A stretch of DNA of 64,000 nucleotides from Hyphomonas sp. TMED17 (GTDB lineage Bacteria; Pseudomonadota; Alphaproteobacteria; Caulobacterales; Hyphomonadaceae), in NCBI GenBank assembly GCA_002172915.1, contig NHBW01000007.1:35422-99421 (forward strand). Direction: 5' to 3'. Numbering within the stretch: position 1 is the stretch's first letter; each line of letters starts with the position of its first letter. The notes under the pieces are model-generated. The model worked only from the letters and a program-made list of their open reading frames with translations, made no database searches and was not told the DNA's origin. The position numbers and the translations under genes were made by a program. This document shows positions 9,459-19,089 of this stretch, one piece after another.

Positions 9459-10688
9459 ATGCAGACAGAACCAGCTAAAGAAACACCGCTTCTGCCATTA
9501 ACTACCATGCAAAAAGGCATTGTCGGCTTATCTAATCTGTCCATGGGCGTCGGCATGACGATCAATTTCGTTGTTGTAACCCCGCTGGCACGCAGCGCCG
9601 GCCTCAGCGAAGTGCAGGTCGCCTGCATTATGGTGATATCTTCGGCGATTTACGCGCTGATGATCCCGAAATGGGGCGAATGGGCTAACCGGTTCGGCAG
9701 AAAACGGGTCATGGTATTCTCGCTTTTCGCGATGGGCGGCACGAATATGGCCTTCCTCTTCGCGCTTGACGCCGCTTTGACGGGCGTCCTGACCGGTACA
9801 TCAATGTTATTCACCTTGATGTTTGTGCGTATCTGGTTCGGCCTGCTGGCACCGGGATTACAGCCGGCCTCAATGGCGGCGCTGACTGATGCGACAACGT
9901 CGAAAGACCGTGCAGCGGGGCTTGGCATGCTCGGCGCCGCAATGAGCGTAGGGTCCGTCATCGGCCCGGCTGGTGCTGCGATTCTGGCCCCCTTCGGAGC
10001 ACTGACACCCTTATGGGGATCAATCCTGCTTTCAATTGCCTGTAGCATGCTGATCGGGTTTGCGCTGCCAGCCACGCGTAAGGCGCAGCGTTCGTCCAGC
10101 CGTCCGAAACCGATTGCGATGCGCGATCCGAGAGTGTTACCGCACTTCACTTTCCTGTTTATTTATTTCATCGGTGTCGCAATCATTCAGCAGACATTGG
10201 GCTGGTTTATCGAAGACCGCTATGCGCTGGCCGAAGACCAGACCGTATTATTTACCGGAACCGCGTTTGCCTGTCTGGCATCAATGATGGTGATTGTTCA
10301 ATTCGGCTACATCCAGCCACAGAAACCGGACCCGCGTAAATCCCTGCCAATCGGCCTCGGACTGATTGCCATCGGCTATTTTGCAGTCACACTGGTCACA
10401 CCGTTCTGGGGCCTGTGTCTGGCATTCCTGATTATCGGCGGTGGCGCGGCGCTAACCGTGCCATCCGCCAATGCAATTGGCAGCCTCGCCGTTGCCCGCC
10501 ATGAACAGGCTTCGGCAGCCGCCCTGCTTGCTGCGGCACCGCCGGCGGCTTTTATTTTCGGACCTCTGATCGGCGCTTTCCTGTACCAGGCATCAATGCA
10601 GCTACCCTTCCTCTTGTCCAGCGTCGTAATGGCGGTGCTGGCTGCCTATGCTTTTTCACGCATCGACCGCGAGATCAAAGCCGGTTAG
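9459..10688 (+). CDS. MFS transporter
   Basis: 409 residues with about 12 hydrophobic segments and the loop 2-3 signature [14 protein letters not shown] near residue 72, typical of drug:H+ antiporter-like major facilitator proteins. ATG preceded by GAGG. The substrate cannot be told. Its stop overlaps the stop of the convergent pterin dehydratase gene by 4 bp. Confidence 0.88.
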   Translation: MQTEPAKETPLLPLTTMQKGIVGLSNLSMGVGMTINFVVVTPLARSAGLSEVQVACIMVISSAIYALMIPKWGEWANRFGRKRVMVFSLFAMGGTNMAFLFALDAALTGVLTGTSMLFTLMFVRIWFGLLAPGLQPASMAALTDATTSKDRAAGLGMLGAAMSVGSVIGPAGAAILAPFGALTPLWGSILLSIACSMLIGFALPATRKAQRSSSRPKPIAMRDPRVLPHFTFLFIYFIGVAIIQQTLGWFIEDRYALAEDQTVLFTGTAFACLASMMVIVQFGYIQPQKPDPRKSLPIGLGLIAIGYFAVTLVTPFWGLCLAFLIIGGGAALTVPSANAIGSLAVARHEQASAAALLAAAPPAAFIFGPLIGAFLYQASMQLPFLLSSVVMAVLAAYAFSRIDREIKAG

Positions 10689-10984
10689 CTGGCCAGTAGT
10701 TTCTCCGACAAAGCATCCATAAAGCCGGCGAGTTCGACATCCAGCGTCGTTACGCCATTCGCATCATGCGTTGTAAGCGTTACGTCCACACGATTATAAA
10801 CATTAAACCATTCCGGATGATGGTCCATTTGCTCGGCTTTAATCGCCGCCATTGTCATAAATCCGAAAGCCATTTTGAAATCGGAGAACACAAAAGACTT
10901 CGAGATTGCGTCGCGTTTATCGGTCGTCGCCCCCCAGTCGGAAACACTCGCAAGTGCGGCATCCGCCCCCAGTAATTCAGCCAT
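10685..10984 (-). CDS. phhB: 4a-hydroxytetrahydrobiopterin dehydratase (pterin-4-alpha-carbinolamine dehydratase)
   Basis: 99 residues, family length. The signature [19 protein letters not shown] contains the adjacent catalytic histidines. It dehydrates 4a-hydroxytetrahydropterin produced by aromatic amino acid hydroxylases and helps recycle the cofactor. AAGGAG precedes the ATG. No phenylalanine hydroxylase is visible nearby. Confidence 0.93.
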   Translation of the reverse strand: MAELLGADAALASVSDWGATTDKRDAISKSFVFSDFKMAFGFMTMAAIKAEQMDHHPEWFNVYNRVDVTLTTHDANGVTTLDVELAGFMDALSEKLLAS

Positions 10985-11035
10985 ATCAGCTCCTTATTCA
11001 TTATATTCCAATAAGATAAACGTCCTCAATAGTCC

Positions 11036-11689
11036 CTAAAATCCCTGAAATCCGGTAACTTGCCGTAAGTCGCCAAGTAGCTGCTCTTCACTCAGCACTT
11101 TAATTGTCGCCATGCCCATCGCTCTGGCCGGCTTGAGATTTATCCCGAGATCATCGAGATAAACACACCGGGTCGGGTCGACCGACAATGTCTCAAACAT
11201 AATCTGATAGATCCGAGGGTCAGGCTTTCGAATACCGAGCTTCGAGCTTTCAATAACATGATCGAACACGTCGAGTACCGCTTTGGCGCGTGCGGCCTTA
11301 TCGGCATCATCAGACATTGAAGCACCGCGACCAATCGGAGCATTATTAGTGATACAGGCAACTTTTACATGCTGTTTGCAGATTTTAAGAGCGTCAACGA
11401 CCCGCGGCCGGATATCACCGGCTAACAGACCCAGTATGTCCTTGCCATCGACCTCATGTCCCAAAAGACGACTTTCTGCCCGGAACAAATCGTCAAATCC
11501 GTCGGCATCAATCTCGGAACGTTCCAGCTGGGCCCAGGCATTAGTATCGCCATTGCGGGCGTTCACGCTGCGGATGAAATCCTTTGGCAGGCCGCGCTCT
11601 TCTTCATACCGGGAGAATGCCTCGAATGGCGATGACGTCAGGACGCCGCCAAAATCCCAAATTACCGCGTCGAAATTGTCGCTCATCAT
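11036..11689 (-). CDS. HAD-family hydrolase (HAD-IA, epoxide-hydrolase-N-like)
   Basis: 217 residues. Motif I is IWDFGGVLTSSP, motif II is CITNNAP, motif III is the Lys in SSKLGIRKPDPRIY, and motif IV is YLDDLGINLKPAR. The DFGG form of motif I is found in the HAD-IA subgroup related to the N-terminal phosphatase of soluble epoxide hydrolase. Probably a small-molecule phosphatase; substrate unknown. GAAGGG precedes a double ATG (11689 or 11686). Confidence 0.85.
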   Translation of the reverse strand: MMSDNFDAVIWDFGGVLTSSPFEAFSRYEEERGLPKDFIRSVNARNGDTNAWAQLERSEIDADGFDDLFRAESRLLGHEVDGKDILGLLAGDIRPRVVDALKICKQHVKVACITNNAPIGRGASMSDDADKAARAKAVLDVFDHVIESSKLGIRKPDPRIYQIMFETLSVDPTRCVYLDDLGINLKPARAMGMATIKVLSEEQLLGDLRQVTGFQGF

Positions 11690-11801
11690 GTACCCTTCAC
11701 CTTACCTTTTCCATAGTTTCGCGTGTGTCTTCTCAAGTTGCAATCCATCAAAATCAAGGGACGCTCGGGAAAACGCTTTTTAAACTTGGCGGTTTTGCGA
11801 G

Positions 11802-12197
11802 ATGGTTTACATTACGCTTATGATCAATCGCATTTTTCTGTCCACTGTCGCCGCAATGTTTTTTGCTTTCGGATACTGGTCAATTACAGCCCCCCTTATG
11901 ATGACAAGCCAATTGGGAGTTGTCGTCAGCGGTCCCGCCGCTGCCTTTGAAATGCGCGGCGTGTATGGCGGGATCAGTCTTGGCGCGGCTCTGCTTTGCC
12001 TAGGCGGTGCCATTCACCGTACGTTGCAACGACCGGCCTTGTATTTCATCGCAACCTATATGGGCGGCTATGTCATCGGACGCGCGGTATCACTCGTGGC
12101 TGGCGATACTGCGCCAACAAATAGCTGGATCTTCGCAGGGTTTGAACTGGTCATTTTCCTTTGTGCCGCAACGATACTGCAACGTAGCCGCAAATAG
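11802..12197 (+). CDS. DUF4345-type small integral membrane protein
   Basis: 131 residues (125 if the second ATG at 11820 is used). Four hydrophobic segments are visible, and the sequence GPAAAFEMRGVYGGISLGAA matches the conserved core of DUF4345 proteins as I recall it. Function unknown. Divergent from the HAD gene. No strong Shine-Dalgarno is seen. Confidence 0.72.
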   Translation: MVYITLMINRIFLSTVAAMFFAFGYWSITAPLMMTSQLGVVVSGPAAAFEMRGVYGGISLGAALLCLGGAIHRTLQRPALYFIATYMGGYVIGRAVSLVAGDTAPTNSWIFAGFELVIFLCAATILQRSRK

Positions 12198-12407
12198 TCC
12201 TGCCTCCGCTAAGCCGATATCAAGGCAGCACCCGACTGACCGGCCGGGCTGATAAGGGTCTCCCGAGACAAGCCTGCGAACACTCTTATTACAAATAACG
12301 AGATGGCTTTCAAAACGCGCCGGCGCAATTCGATCCCGCATCGCGATAACCGCGCCCAAAAGTATCGAGCGACGTCAACCGTCAAGTCATATCGACATTA
12401 GCGCAGC

Positions 12408-12941
12408 TTAGACACTCATCGGCTGCAAACCGGTTTTGAACCGTTTCCAATTTGCAACATAAACCGCAGCTGACCCGCGTAGCATTGCAATTTGCTCGGG
12501 ACCCAGTGTCTTGATGATTTTGCCCGGAGCCCCCATAACCAGCGAATTATCGGGTATCACTTTGCCTTCCGGTATCAGGCTATGGGCACCGATAATACAG
12601 TTACGGCCGATCTCCGCGTTATTCATAATCGTCGCCCCGATGCCGATCAGGATTTCATCACCGATCGTGCAGCCATGTAGCATTACCATATGACCAACAG
12701 TGACATCGCGTCCAATATTCAGCGGACAGCCAATGTCGGTGTGAAGCACGCTACCGTCCTGAATATTTGTGTTATCGCCAATATGGATCGGGTCATTGTC
12801 ACCGCGCAGAACAGCATTGAACCAAACACTTGCGTTTTCGCCGAGTGTAACATTTCCAAGCACGGTCGCATTTTCCGCCACCCAATAATTATCACTCGCT
12901 GGAACGGTCGGTTCCACACCATCCAAACTATACAAAGCCAT
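12408..12941 (-). CDS. Gamma-class carbonic anhydrase family protein (left-handed beta-helix)
   Basis: 177 residues made of hexapeptide repeats such as NATVLGNVTLGENASVWF. The zinc histidines appear as VLHTDIG, then GHMVMLHG spaced as in the Cam/YrdA family. Members reversibly hydrate CO2 or act as trimeric hexapeptide proteins of unclear activity. GGAG lies before the ATG. 210 bp separate it from the convergent DUF4345 gene, where I see no further feature. Confidence 0.9.
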   Translation of the reverse strand: MALYSLDGVEPTVPASDNYWVAENATVLGNVTLGENASVWFNAVLRGDNDPIHIGDNTNIQDGSVLHTDIGCPLNIGRDVTVGHMVMLHGCTIGDEILIGIGATIMNNAEIGRNCIIGAHSLIPEGKVIPDNSLVMGAPGKIIKTLGPEQIAMLRGSAAVYVANWKRFKTGLQPMSV

Positions 12942-12984
12942 ACGTCTCTCTCCACATATCGGTAGCTATTCAATAATTGATTAA

Positions 12985-13007
12985 CTTTGATATTCTAGAT
13001 TTCAAAG
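12985..13007. promoter_or_regulatory. Inverted repeat at the start of the phoH leader, possible operator
   Basis: CTTTGA (12985-12990) and TCAAAG (13002-13007) form a perfect 6-bp inverted repeat with an 11-bp spacer, in an AT-rich stretch where a promoter for the element upstream of phoH would be expected. The role is inferred only from position. Confidence 0.3.
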
Positions 13008-13144
13008 AGATTCGGAGATTTGTGTGTCGATTGTCGATAATAAACCCCGGCCCTGCCCCCCGCCTGCAGCAATCACTGCAGGGAGGCTAAATCTCTTCTC
13101 ATTTTTTCGTCGCCGCCGTGCCCTAGGGTCCGGCGGTTTTTTTT
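13008..13144 (+). ncRNA. Candidate structured small RNA or regulatory leader upstream of phoH
   Basis: Three nested elements can be read directly: GAGATTT (13015-13021) pairs with AAATCTC (13089-13095); inside, CCTGCAG and CTGCAGG enclose the loop CAATCA (about 13062-13081); and an intrinsic terminator follows (13113-13144). The terminator ends only 21 bp before the phoH ATG. This is either an independent small RNA or a 5' leader that can attenuate phoH. I do not recognise it as 6S, SRP or another named RNA. Confidence 0.42.
13113..13144 (+). terminator. Rho-independent terminator directly upstream of phoH
   Basis: CCGCCG (13113-13118) pairs with CGGCGG (13131-13136), with an inner CC/GG extension, and is followed by eight T (13137-13144). 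It is a textbook intrinsic terminator on the plus strand, lying just before the phoH Shine-Dalgarno (AGGA near 13155) rather than after a protein gene. Confidence 0.8.
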
Positions 13145-13165
13145 CGCCTAAAATAGGACTTACAC

Positions 13166-13969
13166 ATGGGTAAACGCGCAGCCAGAAAACACCAAAAAGT
13201 TCAGAATAGTTTCGATGCAATATATGGTATCGAGCCGAGCGGTCTTAGCGACACAAAGCTCTATGCAATCAATGGCGGCGGGTGGCATCCTGATCAGGCG
13301 CGACATGACCGCGAGCAACATCCAGCAGACACGGCACGGAGCCAGCGGTATCAACGAACAATCAAACCAAGATCGGATAATCAGGCCCGACTTATCGAAG
13401 CGCTTGAAAACAAGGCTCTGATCATGGCACTTGGACCGGCGGGAACCGGCAAAACCTATCTCGCTATCTGCAAGGCGGTCGAGGCATTGCTAGCGGGCAA
13501 AGTCGCCAAAATCATTTTATCACGACCTGCCGTCGAAGCTGGCGAACAGATTGGCTTCTTACCCGGTGCACTAGAGGACAAACTCGCGCCATATTTGCGG
13601 CCGCTCTATGACGCGCTAACCGATCGCATGAGTCCGGGACAGTTGAAACATTTGATGGCGGACGGCACAATCGAAATCGCGCCAATAGGATTCATGCGCG
13701 GACGGACGCTTAACAACGCCTTTATCGTAATCGACGAAGCGCAAAACTGCACTTACACCCAGCTAAAAATGCTGCTGACGCGACTCGGCTGGCACTCAAC
13801 CATGGCTATTACCGGCGACCCTGCGCAGACGGATTTACTGCCGGAATTATCAGGCCTTAAGAAAGCTGCCGAACGCCTGTCCGCTTTGCAAAAAGCTGCT
13901 GTGATCGAACTTGAAGGCAAAGACGTTGTTCGCCACCCGCTGGTCGCAGAAATGCTCGATGTCTTGTAG
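13166..13969 (+). CDS. phoH: PhoH family ATPase / RNA-associated protein
   Basis: 267 residues. Walker A GPAGTGKT lies at residues 90-97 and the Walker B/DEAQN box near 192, followed by the sensor-like TGDPAQTD. PhoH proteins are cytosolic ATPases, some fused to PIN or KH domains and linked to RNA metabolism; this one is a single-domain E. coli PhoH-like version. The ATG is preceded by TAGGAC. Expression probably depends on read-through of the terminator ending at 13144, or on a promoter overlapping it. Confidence 0.9.
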   Translation: MGKRAARKHQKVQNSFDAIYGIEPSGLSDTKLYAINGGGWHPDQARHDREQHPADTARSQRYQRTIKPRSDNQARLIEALENKALIMALGPAGTGKTYLAICKAVEALLAGKVAKIILSRPAVEAGEQIGFLPGALEDKLAPYLRPLYDALTDRMSPGQLKHLMADGTIEIAPIGFMRGRTLNNAFIVIDEAQNCTYTQLKMLLTRLGWHSTMAITGDPAQTDLLPELSGLKKAAERLSALQKAAVIELEGKDVVRHPLVAEMLDVL

Positions 13970-13980
13970 CTAGGAAGGAC

Positions 13981-14017
13981 TAAAAGCAAACGGGGCGTGC
14001 ATAACTGCACGCCCCGT
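13981..14017 (-). terminator. Intrinsic terminator of the DUF3126 gene, between convergent genes
   Basis: A perfect 12-bp stem, ACGGGGCGTGCA (13990-14001) with TGCACGCCCCGT (14006-14017), closes the 4-nt loop TAAC. On the minus strand the stem is followed by TTTGCTTTTA, so it best terminates the DUF3126 gene; it may also stop phoH transcription from the other side. Confidence 0.8.
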
Positions 14018-14044
14018 CATCAGCGTTGTCGGCGACAGAGAAAT

Positions 14045-14251
14045 CTAGTCGAGATCCTCTTGCAGCACTGTCATATTCAACGCGTATGACACCTCGCCCT
14101 CGTCCTCATCCTTGTAAACAACAGCGATAAATTCGGATCCAAGATAGACCTCGACCGAGTCGCTGGTCTCCTTGCGGGCCGCCAACCTTATATCGGGGTT
14201 CAGTTTCTGTTTAAGATAGGCCTCTAACCGGAGGCTTTCTTCGCGCGTCAT
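14045..14251 (-). CDS. DUF3126 family protein
   Basis: 68 residues, rich in acidic residues (YKDEDEGEVSYALNM), recognised as DUF3126, a short family that I know from alphaproteobacteria. Function unknown. AGGAG precedes the ATG, and a strong hairpin terminator follows at 13990-14017, so the gene is probably transcribed alone. The 206 bp upstream, to the crotonase, show no other gene. Confidence 0.88.
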   Translation of the reverse strand: MTREESLRLEAYLKQKLNPDIRLAARKETSDSVEVYLGSEFIAVVYKDEDEGEVSYALNMTVLQEDLD

Positions 14252-14457
14252 ATATCTTCTCCTGTCCGAACACCGGTCCCCTAAAGGGCCTAATAGACGT
14301 CATGTTTTTCAAAGCCTGCAATGAAATATCATGGCCTTGTTTCCTATCGAGCGACATATAGACCACTTATCCAGCTGGAAAAGGTAGATCGCACAGCTGT
14401 TTGATGATGTGCTGCGGGATCAGATTGGTCGAGGGCCGAAATTGAGTAGATCTGAGC

Positions 14458-15237
14458 CTATTCGCCCTTCCAGTTCGGCTTCCGCTTTTCTGCGAAAGCC
14501 CGCGGGCCTTCGATAAAGTCCTGACTTTTCAGCATATCCATAATGGCCGGAAACTTGGTTTGAAACGCCGCTTCAAAATTCGCAACATCCAGCCCACCCA
14601 TGACAGCCTGCTTCGACGCCCGAATCGACATCGGGCTACATTCGGCGATCATACCCGCCCATTTTTTGGCTGCATCCATTAACTCAGCCTGCGGCACCAC
14701 ATCATTGACAAAGCCTAGCTCCTTGCCTTCGGCAGCAGAAACGTGCCGGCCTGTCATGATCATGCCCATGGCACGTTTCAAACCGATTTGACGCGGCAGA
14801 CGATGTAGCCCCCCGGCAAGGGCCGCCAGGCCGACTTTAGGCTCAGGTAGTGCGAAACGCGCCGTATCGGCCGCAATAATCAAATCACAGGCCAGCGCGA
14901 TTTCAAAACCGCCGCCCATGGCCACGCCATTGACAGCTGCTATCACCGGCTTGTCGAGATCATAACGGTTGGTCAGTCCGCCAAAGCCTGACGGAACCGG
15001 AAACATTTCCCCGCCTTCGGCCTGATAGCGCAGATCATTGCCAGCGCTAAATGCGCGATCGCCGGCACCGGTAATGATGGCAACCCACAAATCCTTATCG
15101 GCGGCAAAATCGTCAAATACCTCGCCCAGCGCTTTATTCGCTGGCGGATGCAACGCATTCATTTTCTCGGGGCGATTCATCTCAACAACCAGGATGTTTC
15201 CATCACGACTGGTTTTCACAAATTCGGTATCGGCCAT
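14458..15237 (-). CDS. Enoyl-CoA hydratase/isomerase (crotonase family)
   Basis: 259 residues. The oxyanion-hole segment FSAGNDLRY is near residue 62 and the second half GVAMGGGFEIALACDL near 105. Both catalytic glutamates of classical hydratases are present: Glu in GGGFE and Glu in LPEPKVGL. It therefore probably hydrates a trans-2-enoyl-CoA; resemblance to CaiD-type proteins is noted. It lies 85 bp downstream of the GMC oxidoreductase on the same strand, so the two may share a transcript. Confidence 0.9.
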   Translation of the reverse strand: MADTEFVKTSRDGNILVVEMNRPEKMNALHPPANKALGEVFDDFAADKDLWVAIITGAGDRAFSAGNDLRYQAEGGEMFPVPSGFGGLTNRYDLDKPVIAAVNGVAMGGGFEIALACDLIIAADTARFALPEPKVGLAALAGGLHRLPRQIGLKRAMGMIMTGRHVSAAEGKELGFVNDVVPQAELMDAAKKWAGMIAECSPMSIRASKQAVMGGLDVANFEAAFQTKFPAIMDMLKSQDFIEGPRAFAEKRKPNWKGE

Positions 15238-15321
15238 TTCTAGATCCTTCTTTTTAACCCCTCGAGCCTATTGTCACAATCTTTTGAATCAACCGTGACC
15301 TTAGGACATAAATGCCGCCAG

Positions 15322-16965
15322 CTAGGCAATGACGGGTTCTTCTGCCGGTTTTAGCGCATCCCGTCCGCGGATCATATCGGCAGCTTTCTCAGCAATCATG
15401 ATCGTCGGCGCGTTAGTATTGCCGCCAATCAAGGCCGGCATCACTGACGCATCGACAACCCGCAGGCCAAGGATACCACGCACCCGTAACTCGGTATCCA
15501 GTGGCGCGCTGTCCTGCGTCCCCATGCTTACGGTTCCGACTGGATGATAAATCGTTTCGCCACGCTGGCGAACGAAGGCATCAATATCAGCATCGCTCTG
15601 AACGTCAGGCCCCGGCATCATTTCTGGCCCGATAATCGGGCTGAACGCCAGTTGCGCACAAATATCACGTACCATGCGAACCGAGCGACGCATTACCTGC
15701 CGGTCTTCTTCAGCTGCAAGATATTGCGGATCAATCAACGGCGCTTCAAACGGGTCGGCACTGTTTAGACGAACCGTTCCGCGCGATTCCGGACGTAACT
15801 GACAGGCATGCAGCGTAAAGCCGTCACGGTCGGGGCTGGTCGCCCCATGATCACGCATAATTGCATTCAGCAAGTGCAGCTGGATATCGGGTCTGTCCAA
15901 ACCCTCACGCGACTTCAGAAACCCTCCGGCATGCAGGAAATTGTCACCCCCGGGGCCCGTTTTATTAATGAGATAACGAAGCCCGACGCCGAGTTTTTTA
16001 ATTCCCGCCTGAGCTGAATAAGCGGATATTTTCTGGGTAAGTTCGTGCAGGATCGTCACGTCGAGATGATCCTGAAGGTTGCCGCCAACGCCCTCAAGAT
16101 CAGCAACCGACCGGATCCCGTGTTTACGAACCTCTTCGCCCGGACCAACCCCTGACAATAAGAGAATCTGGGGTGACTGAACAGCGCCCGCGCAGACAAG
16201 AACCTCGCTATTACAAAGAATATTCTCGGGCCTCGCACCGCGTTTCGGCACTACTTCAACGCCAATCGCCTTACCGCCCTCGATCAACACACGGGAAACC
16301 AATGCCGTTGATTTGATGGTCAGATTTTCACGCGTCTTGGAAATCGGCCTGAGATAGGCAAAAGAGGCGCTCCATCTTTCACCATTATAAATTGTCCGTT
16401 GGTACGGTCCGACGCCTTCTTGCTGGGCCCCGTTAAAATCTGTGGTTTCAGGATAGCCGGCCTGCACACCGGCTTTGATGAAACTACGATACACATCATT
16501 ATCCATCGGGCTTTCAGTGACCTTTAACGGTCCGTCGCCACCATGGAACGCATTCGAACCGCCTTCATATCCCTCGGAGCGTTTGAAATATGGCAGAACA
16601 TCATCGAAGCCCCAGCCGGTCAGGCCCATTTGGCGCCACTGGTCATAATCGCGGGCATGGCCGCGAATATATAGCATGCCGTTAATTGACGAAGATCCGC
16701 CCCAGCCGCGCCCTCTCGGCCAGAACAGCTTGCGCCCGTCCATATGTTCTTGCGGCGTCGTCCAGAAGCCCCAATTATGCGGGTTCTGGTTTTTGATCAG
16801 ATTTCCTACGCCGGCCGGCATTCTGACCATAAGCGACTTATCTTCTTTGCCGGCTTCAATCAGACAAACTGAAACATTCGGGTCTTCACTCAGCCGATTG
16901 GCAAGCACACACCCTGCACTGCCGGCGCCGACAATGATATAATCGTAACTCTCTGACTGACGCAT
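15322..16965 (-). CDS. GMC family FAD oxidoreductase (choline dehydrogenase-like)
   Basis: 547 residues. The FAD-binding dinucleotide motif GAGSAGCVLANRLS starts near residue 13, the GMC signature 1 GRGWGGSSSINGM near 86, signature 2 near CAGAVQSPQILLLSG (about 262), and the C-terminal catalytic His region is IYHPVGTVSMG. It oxidises an alcohol to an aldehyde or ketone. The true substrate is unknown; annotation as choline dehydrogenase would be over-specific. It is divergent from cysE. Confidence 0.9.
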   Translation of the reverse strand: MRQSESYDYIIVGAGSAGCVLANRLSEDPNVSVCLIEAGKEDKSLMVRMPAGVGNLIKNQNPHNWGFWTTPQEHMDGRKLFWPRGRGWGGSSSINGMLYIRGHARDYDQWRQMGLTGWGFDDVLPYFKRSEGYEGGSNAFHGGDGPLKVTESPMDNDVYRSFIKAGVQAGYPETTDFNGAQQEGVGPYQRTIYNGERWSASFAYLRPISKTRENLTIKSTALVSRVLIEGGKAIGVEVVPKRGARPENILCNSEVLVCAGAVQSPQILLLSGVGPGEEVRKHGIRSVADLEGVGGNLQDHLDVTILHELTQKISAYSAQAGIKKLGVGLRYLINKTGPGGDNFLHAGGFLKSREGLDRPDIQLHLLNAIMRDHGATSPDRDGFTLHACQLRPESRGTVRLNSADPFEAPLIDPQYLAAEEDRQVMRRSVRMVRDICAQLAFSPIIGPEMMPGPDVQSDADIDAFVRQRGETIYHPVGTVSMGTQDSAPLDTELRVRGILGLRVVDASVMPALIGGNTNAPTIMIAEKAADMIRGRDALKPAEEPVIA

Positions 16966-17108
16966 AAATTCCTCCCGAATATTATTTTACGCGGAATGTG
17001 ACAGATTTCCTGATTGTATCAACTCATTCCGAGAGCGAAGTTGCTGCAAAAGCGCAAAACCGAACGGCCCGACTTGCAAAAACACCTATCCGACGCCAGT
17101 TTATTGGC

Positions 17109-17936
17109 ATGAAAAATGAGACGATGAATAATAATCCGGACATCGGATCGCCACCGCCTGTGTGGACGCGGTTGCAATTCGAAGCCCGCGCTGCAGCTGC
17201 CGACGAACCAACAATGGCGAGCTATATCGGGGCTGCGATCCTGAGCCATGAAACACTTTGCAGCGCTCTGTCGTTTCATCTCGCAGAAAAACTCGCCGGG
17301 CCAGAAATGGGCGCTCAACAGGTCCGGCAAATTATCTCTGCGGCCTATGCCGAATATCCCGATCTGCTGAGTGCAGCCGAACATGATATTCAAGCCACGC
17401 TCGAGCGGGACCCCGCCTGTCGCGGCGTATTACAACCATTCTTGTTTTTTAAAGGGTTTCTAGCCCTTCAAACTCATCGCGTTGCGAACACTTTGTGGCG
17501 GCAAGGTCGCGAAACGCTAGCATTCCAATTCCAGTCGCGCGCCAGTGAAAAATTTGCCGTCGACATTCACCCGGCCACACAAATCGGTCAGGGGGTCATG
17601 CTTGATCACGCGACCGACATCACAATTGGCGAGACGGCGGTCATCGGCGACAATTGCTCGATCATGCAGGGTGTAACGCTCGGCGGGACCGGCAAAGAAA
17701 CCCGTGACCGACACCCGAAACTAGGCAAAGGCGTATTAATATCCGTCGGCGCAAAAGTTCTCGGAAACATCCGAATTGGCGATGAAGCTAAAGTTGCTGC
17801 CGGATCGGTCGTCCTAAAAGACGTTGCCCCGAAATGCACTGTTGCCGGCGTTCCGGCGAAACAGGTTGGTGGACCGAGTAGTGCTCCGGCCCGTGACATG
17901 GATCAGGCCTTACCAGACCCGGGGGCTGACGATTAG
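17109..17936 (+). CDS. cysE: Serine O-acetyltransferase
   Basis: 275 residues from the ATG at 17109; an upstream GTG at 16998 would add 37 poorly conserved-looking residues. The N-terminal helical domain is followed by the hexapeptide-repeat acetyltransferase core, with DIHPATQIGQGVMLDHAT, GVTLGGTGKETRDRHPK and GAKVLGNIRIGDEAKVAAGS. It acetylates serine from acetyl-CoA for cysteine synthesis. Its stop overlaps the convergent HNH gene by 4 bp. Confidence 0.93.
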   Translation: MKNETMNNNPDIGSPPPVWTRLQFEARAAAADEPTMASYIGAAILSHETLCSALSFHLAEKLAGPEMGAQQVRQIISAAYAEYPDLLSAAEHDIQATLERDPACRGVLQPFLFFKGFLALQTHRVANTLWRQGRETLAFQFQSRASEKFAVDIHPATQIGQGVMLDHATDITIGETAVIGDNCSIMQGVTLGGTGKETRDRHPKLGKGVLISVGAKVLGNIRIGDEAKVAAGSVVLKDVAPKCTVAGVPAKQVGGPSSAPARDMDQALPDPGADD

Positions 17937-18184
17937 AAGCGATTGCCTTTAATCTTGTTACAACGCGCATGCACCAGCTGGAGATTGTCGCGTCGATCTG
18001 TGCCGCCTTTAGATTTTGGCTGAATATGATCAATCGTTGCGCGGTTTCGCGCCCAGACCGTGGCATGCGGAGCTTCAAACCGGTTTGAGAGCATGGTCTT
18101 TCCGCAAAAAGCACAAAGATGGTTCTGAGCTTCCCAAAGATCCACATGCAGCTGGCTGTCGGGACGTTTGAAGCTCTGACTCAT
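17933..18184 (-). CDS. Small HNH endonuclease-family protein
   Basis: 83 residues. A zinc pair CAFCGK near residue 20 and the HNH core [12 protein letters not shown] ... [14 protein letters not shown] define the family. The ATG overlaps the folD stop (ATGA), so it is translationally coupled to folD. Single-domain HNH proteins of this size occur as housekeeping genes in alphaproteobacteria; no restriction, phage or intein context is visible. Function unknown. Confidence 0.85.
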   Translation of the reverse strand: MSQSFKRPDSQLHVDLWEAQNHLCAFCGKTMLSNRFEAPHATVWARNRATIDHIQPKSKGGTDRRDNLQLVHARCNKIKGNRF

Positions 18185-19068
18185 AAATCCGCCGGAAGTG
18201 CCCAGCCGCGACGTGCGCCCGCCGCGATTAGCGTATTCCGCAACAGGCAGGCAATCGTCATCGGTCCAACCCCGCCCGGCACTGGCGTCGCGGCGCCGGC
18301 AACTTCCGAAATTGCGGCATAATCAGCGTCCCCGACAAGACGGGTCGCCCCGTCCCCCTTATCGGGCGCAGCCACCCGGTTAATACCGACATCAATCACG
18401 CACGCGCCGGGCTTCACCCAGTCCGCCTTGACCATAAGCGGTCGTCCAACCGCCGGCACCAGAATATCGGCTGTCCGGCAAAGCGCAGCGAGATTGCGGG
18501 TCTTTGAATGCGCCAGCGTTACCGTGCAATTTTCGGCCAGAAACAATAATGCCGCCGGCTTTCCGACCAGAATCGAACGGCCGAGCACGACAACATTCAG
18601 TCCGGTGAGGTCGTCGCCCAATGCCTGCTTTGCCAGAATAACGCACCCTGTCGGGGTGCAGGGCCGCAGGCCAGGCTTGCCCTGCAGCAACCGACCGGCG
18701 CTAATCTCGGTCAAACCATCAACATCCTTGGCTGGATCAATACGCTCGATTGCGGCAGCTTCATCGAGGCCATTCGGCAAAGGAAGCTGAAGCAGAATGC
18801 CATCAACATCCTCGGCCCGGTTCAGATCGTCGAGAACCGCTTCGACTTCGCGCTGAGAGATATCTGCTGGCAGCCGGTGGTTGACCGATGCCATACCGAC
18901 CTCTTCTGTCTGCTTGATCTTGTTCCTGACATAGACTTGCGAAGCCGGATCCTCACCGACCAGAACGACTGCGAGACTTGGCCTGGCCGGAAGGCCCGCA
19001 ACAATCTCGCCGACTTTCGCCCGTAATTGCGCTGCGGCGTCTTTGCCGGATATTCGCATCGCTGTCAT
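18181..19068 (-). CDS. folD: Bifunctional methylenetetrahydrofolate dehydrogenase / methenyltetrahydrofolate cyclohydrolase
   Basis: 295 residues, full length. Family motifs [16 protein letters not shown] with the catalytic Lys near 52, [13 protein letters not shown] near 96, and the NADP-binding [15 protein letters not shown] near 165 are present. It interconverts one-carbon units on tetrahydrofolate. It is followed with overlap by the HNH gene. Confidence 0.96.
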   Translation of the reverse strand: MTAMRISGKDAAAQLRAKVGEIVAGLPARPSLAVVLVGEDPASQVYVRNKIKQTEEVGMASVNHRLPADISQREVEAVLDDLNRAEDVDGILLQLPLPNGLDEAAAIERIDPAKDVDGLTEISAGRLLQGKPGLRPCTPTGCVILAKQALGDDLTGLNVVVLGRSILVGKPAALLFLAENCTVTLAHSKTRNLAALCRTADILVPAVGRPLMVKADWVKPGACVIDVGINRVAAPDKGDGATRLVGDADYAAISEVAGAATPVPGGVGPMTIACLLRNTLIAAGARRGWALPADL

Positions 19069-19089
19069 TTGCCGACCCCTTTATTCAGC

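Noticed and set aside
9650..10150. Long antisense open frame inside the MFS transporter
   Set aside because: It is opposite a clearly conserved membrane protein and its composition is a mirror of it; no domain is recognisable.
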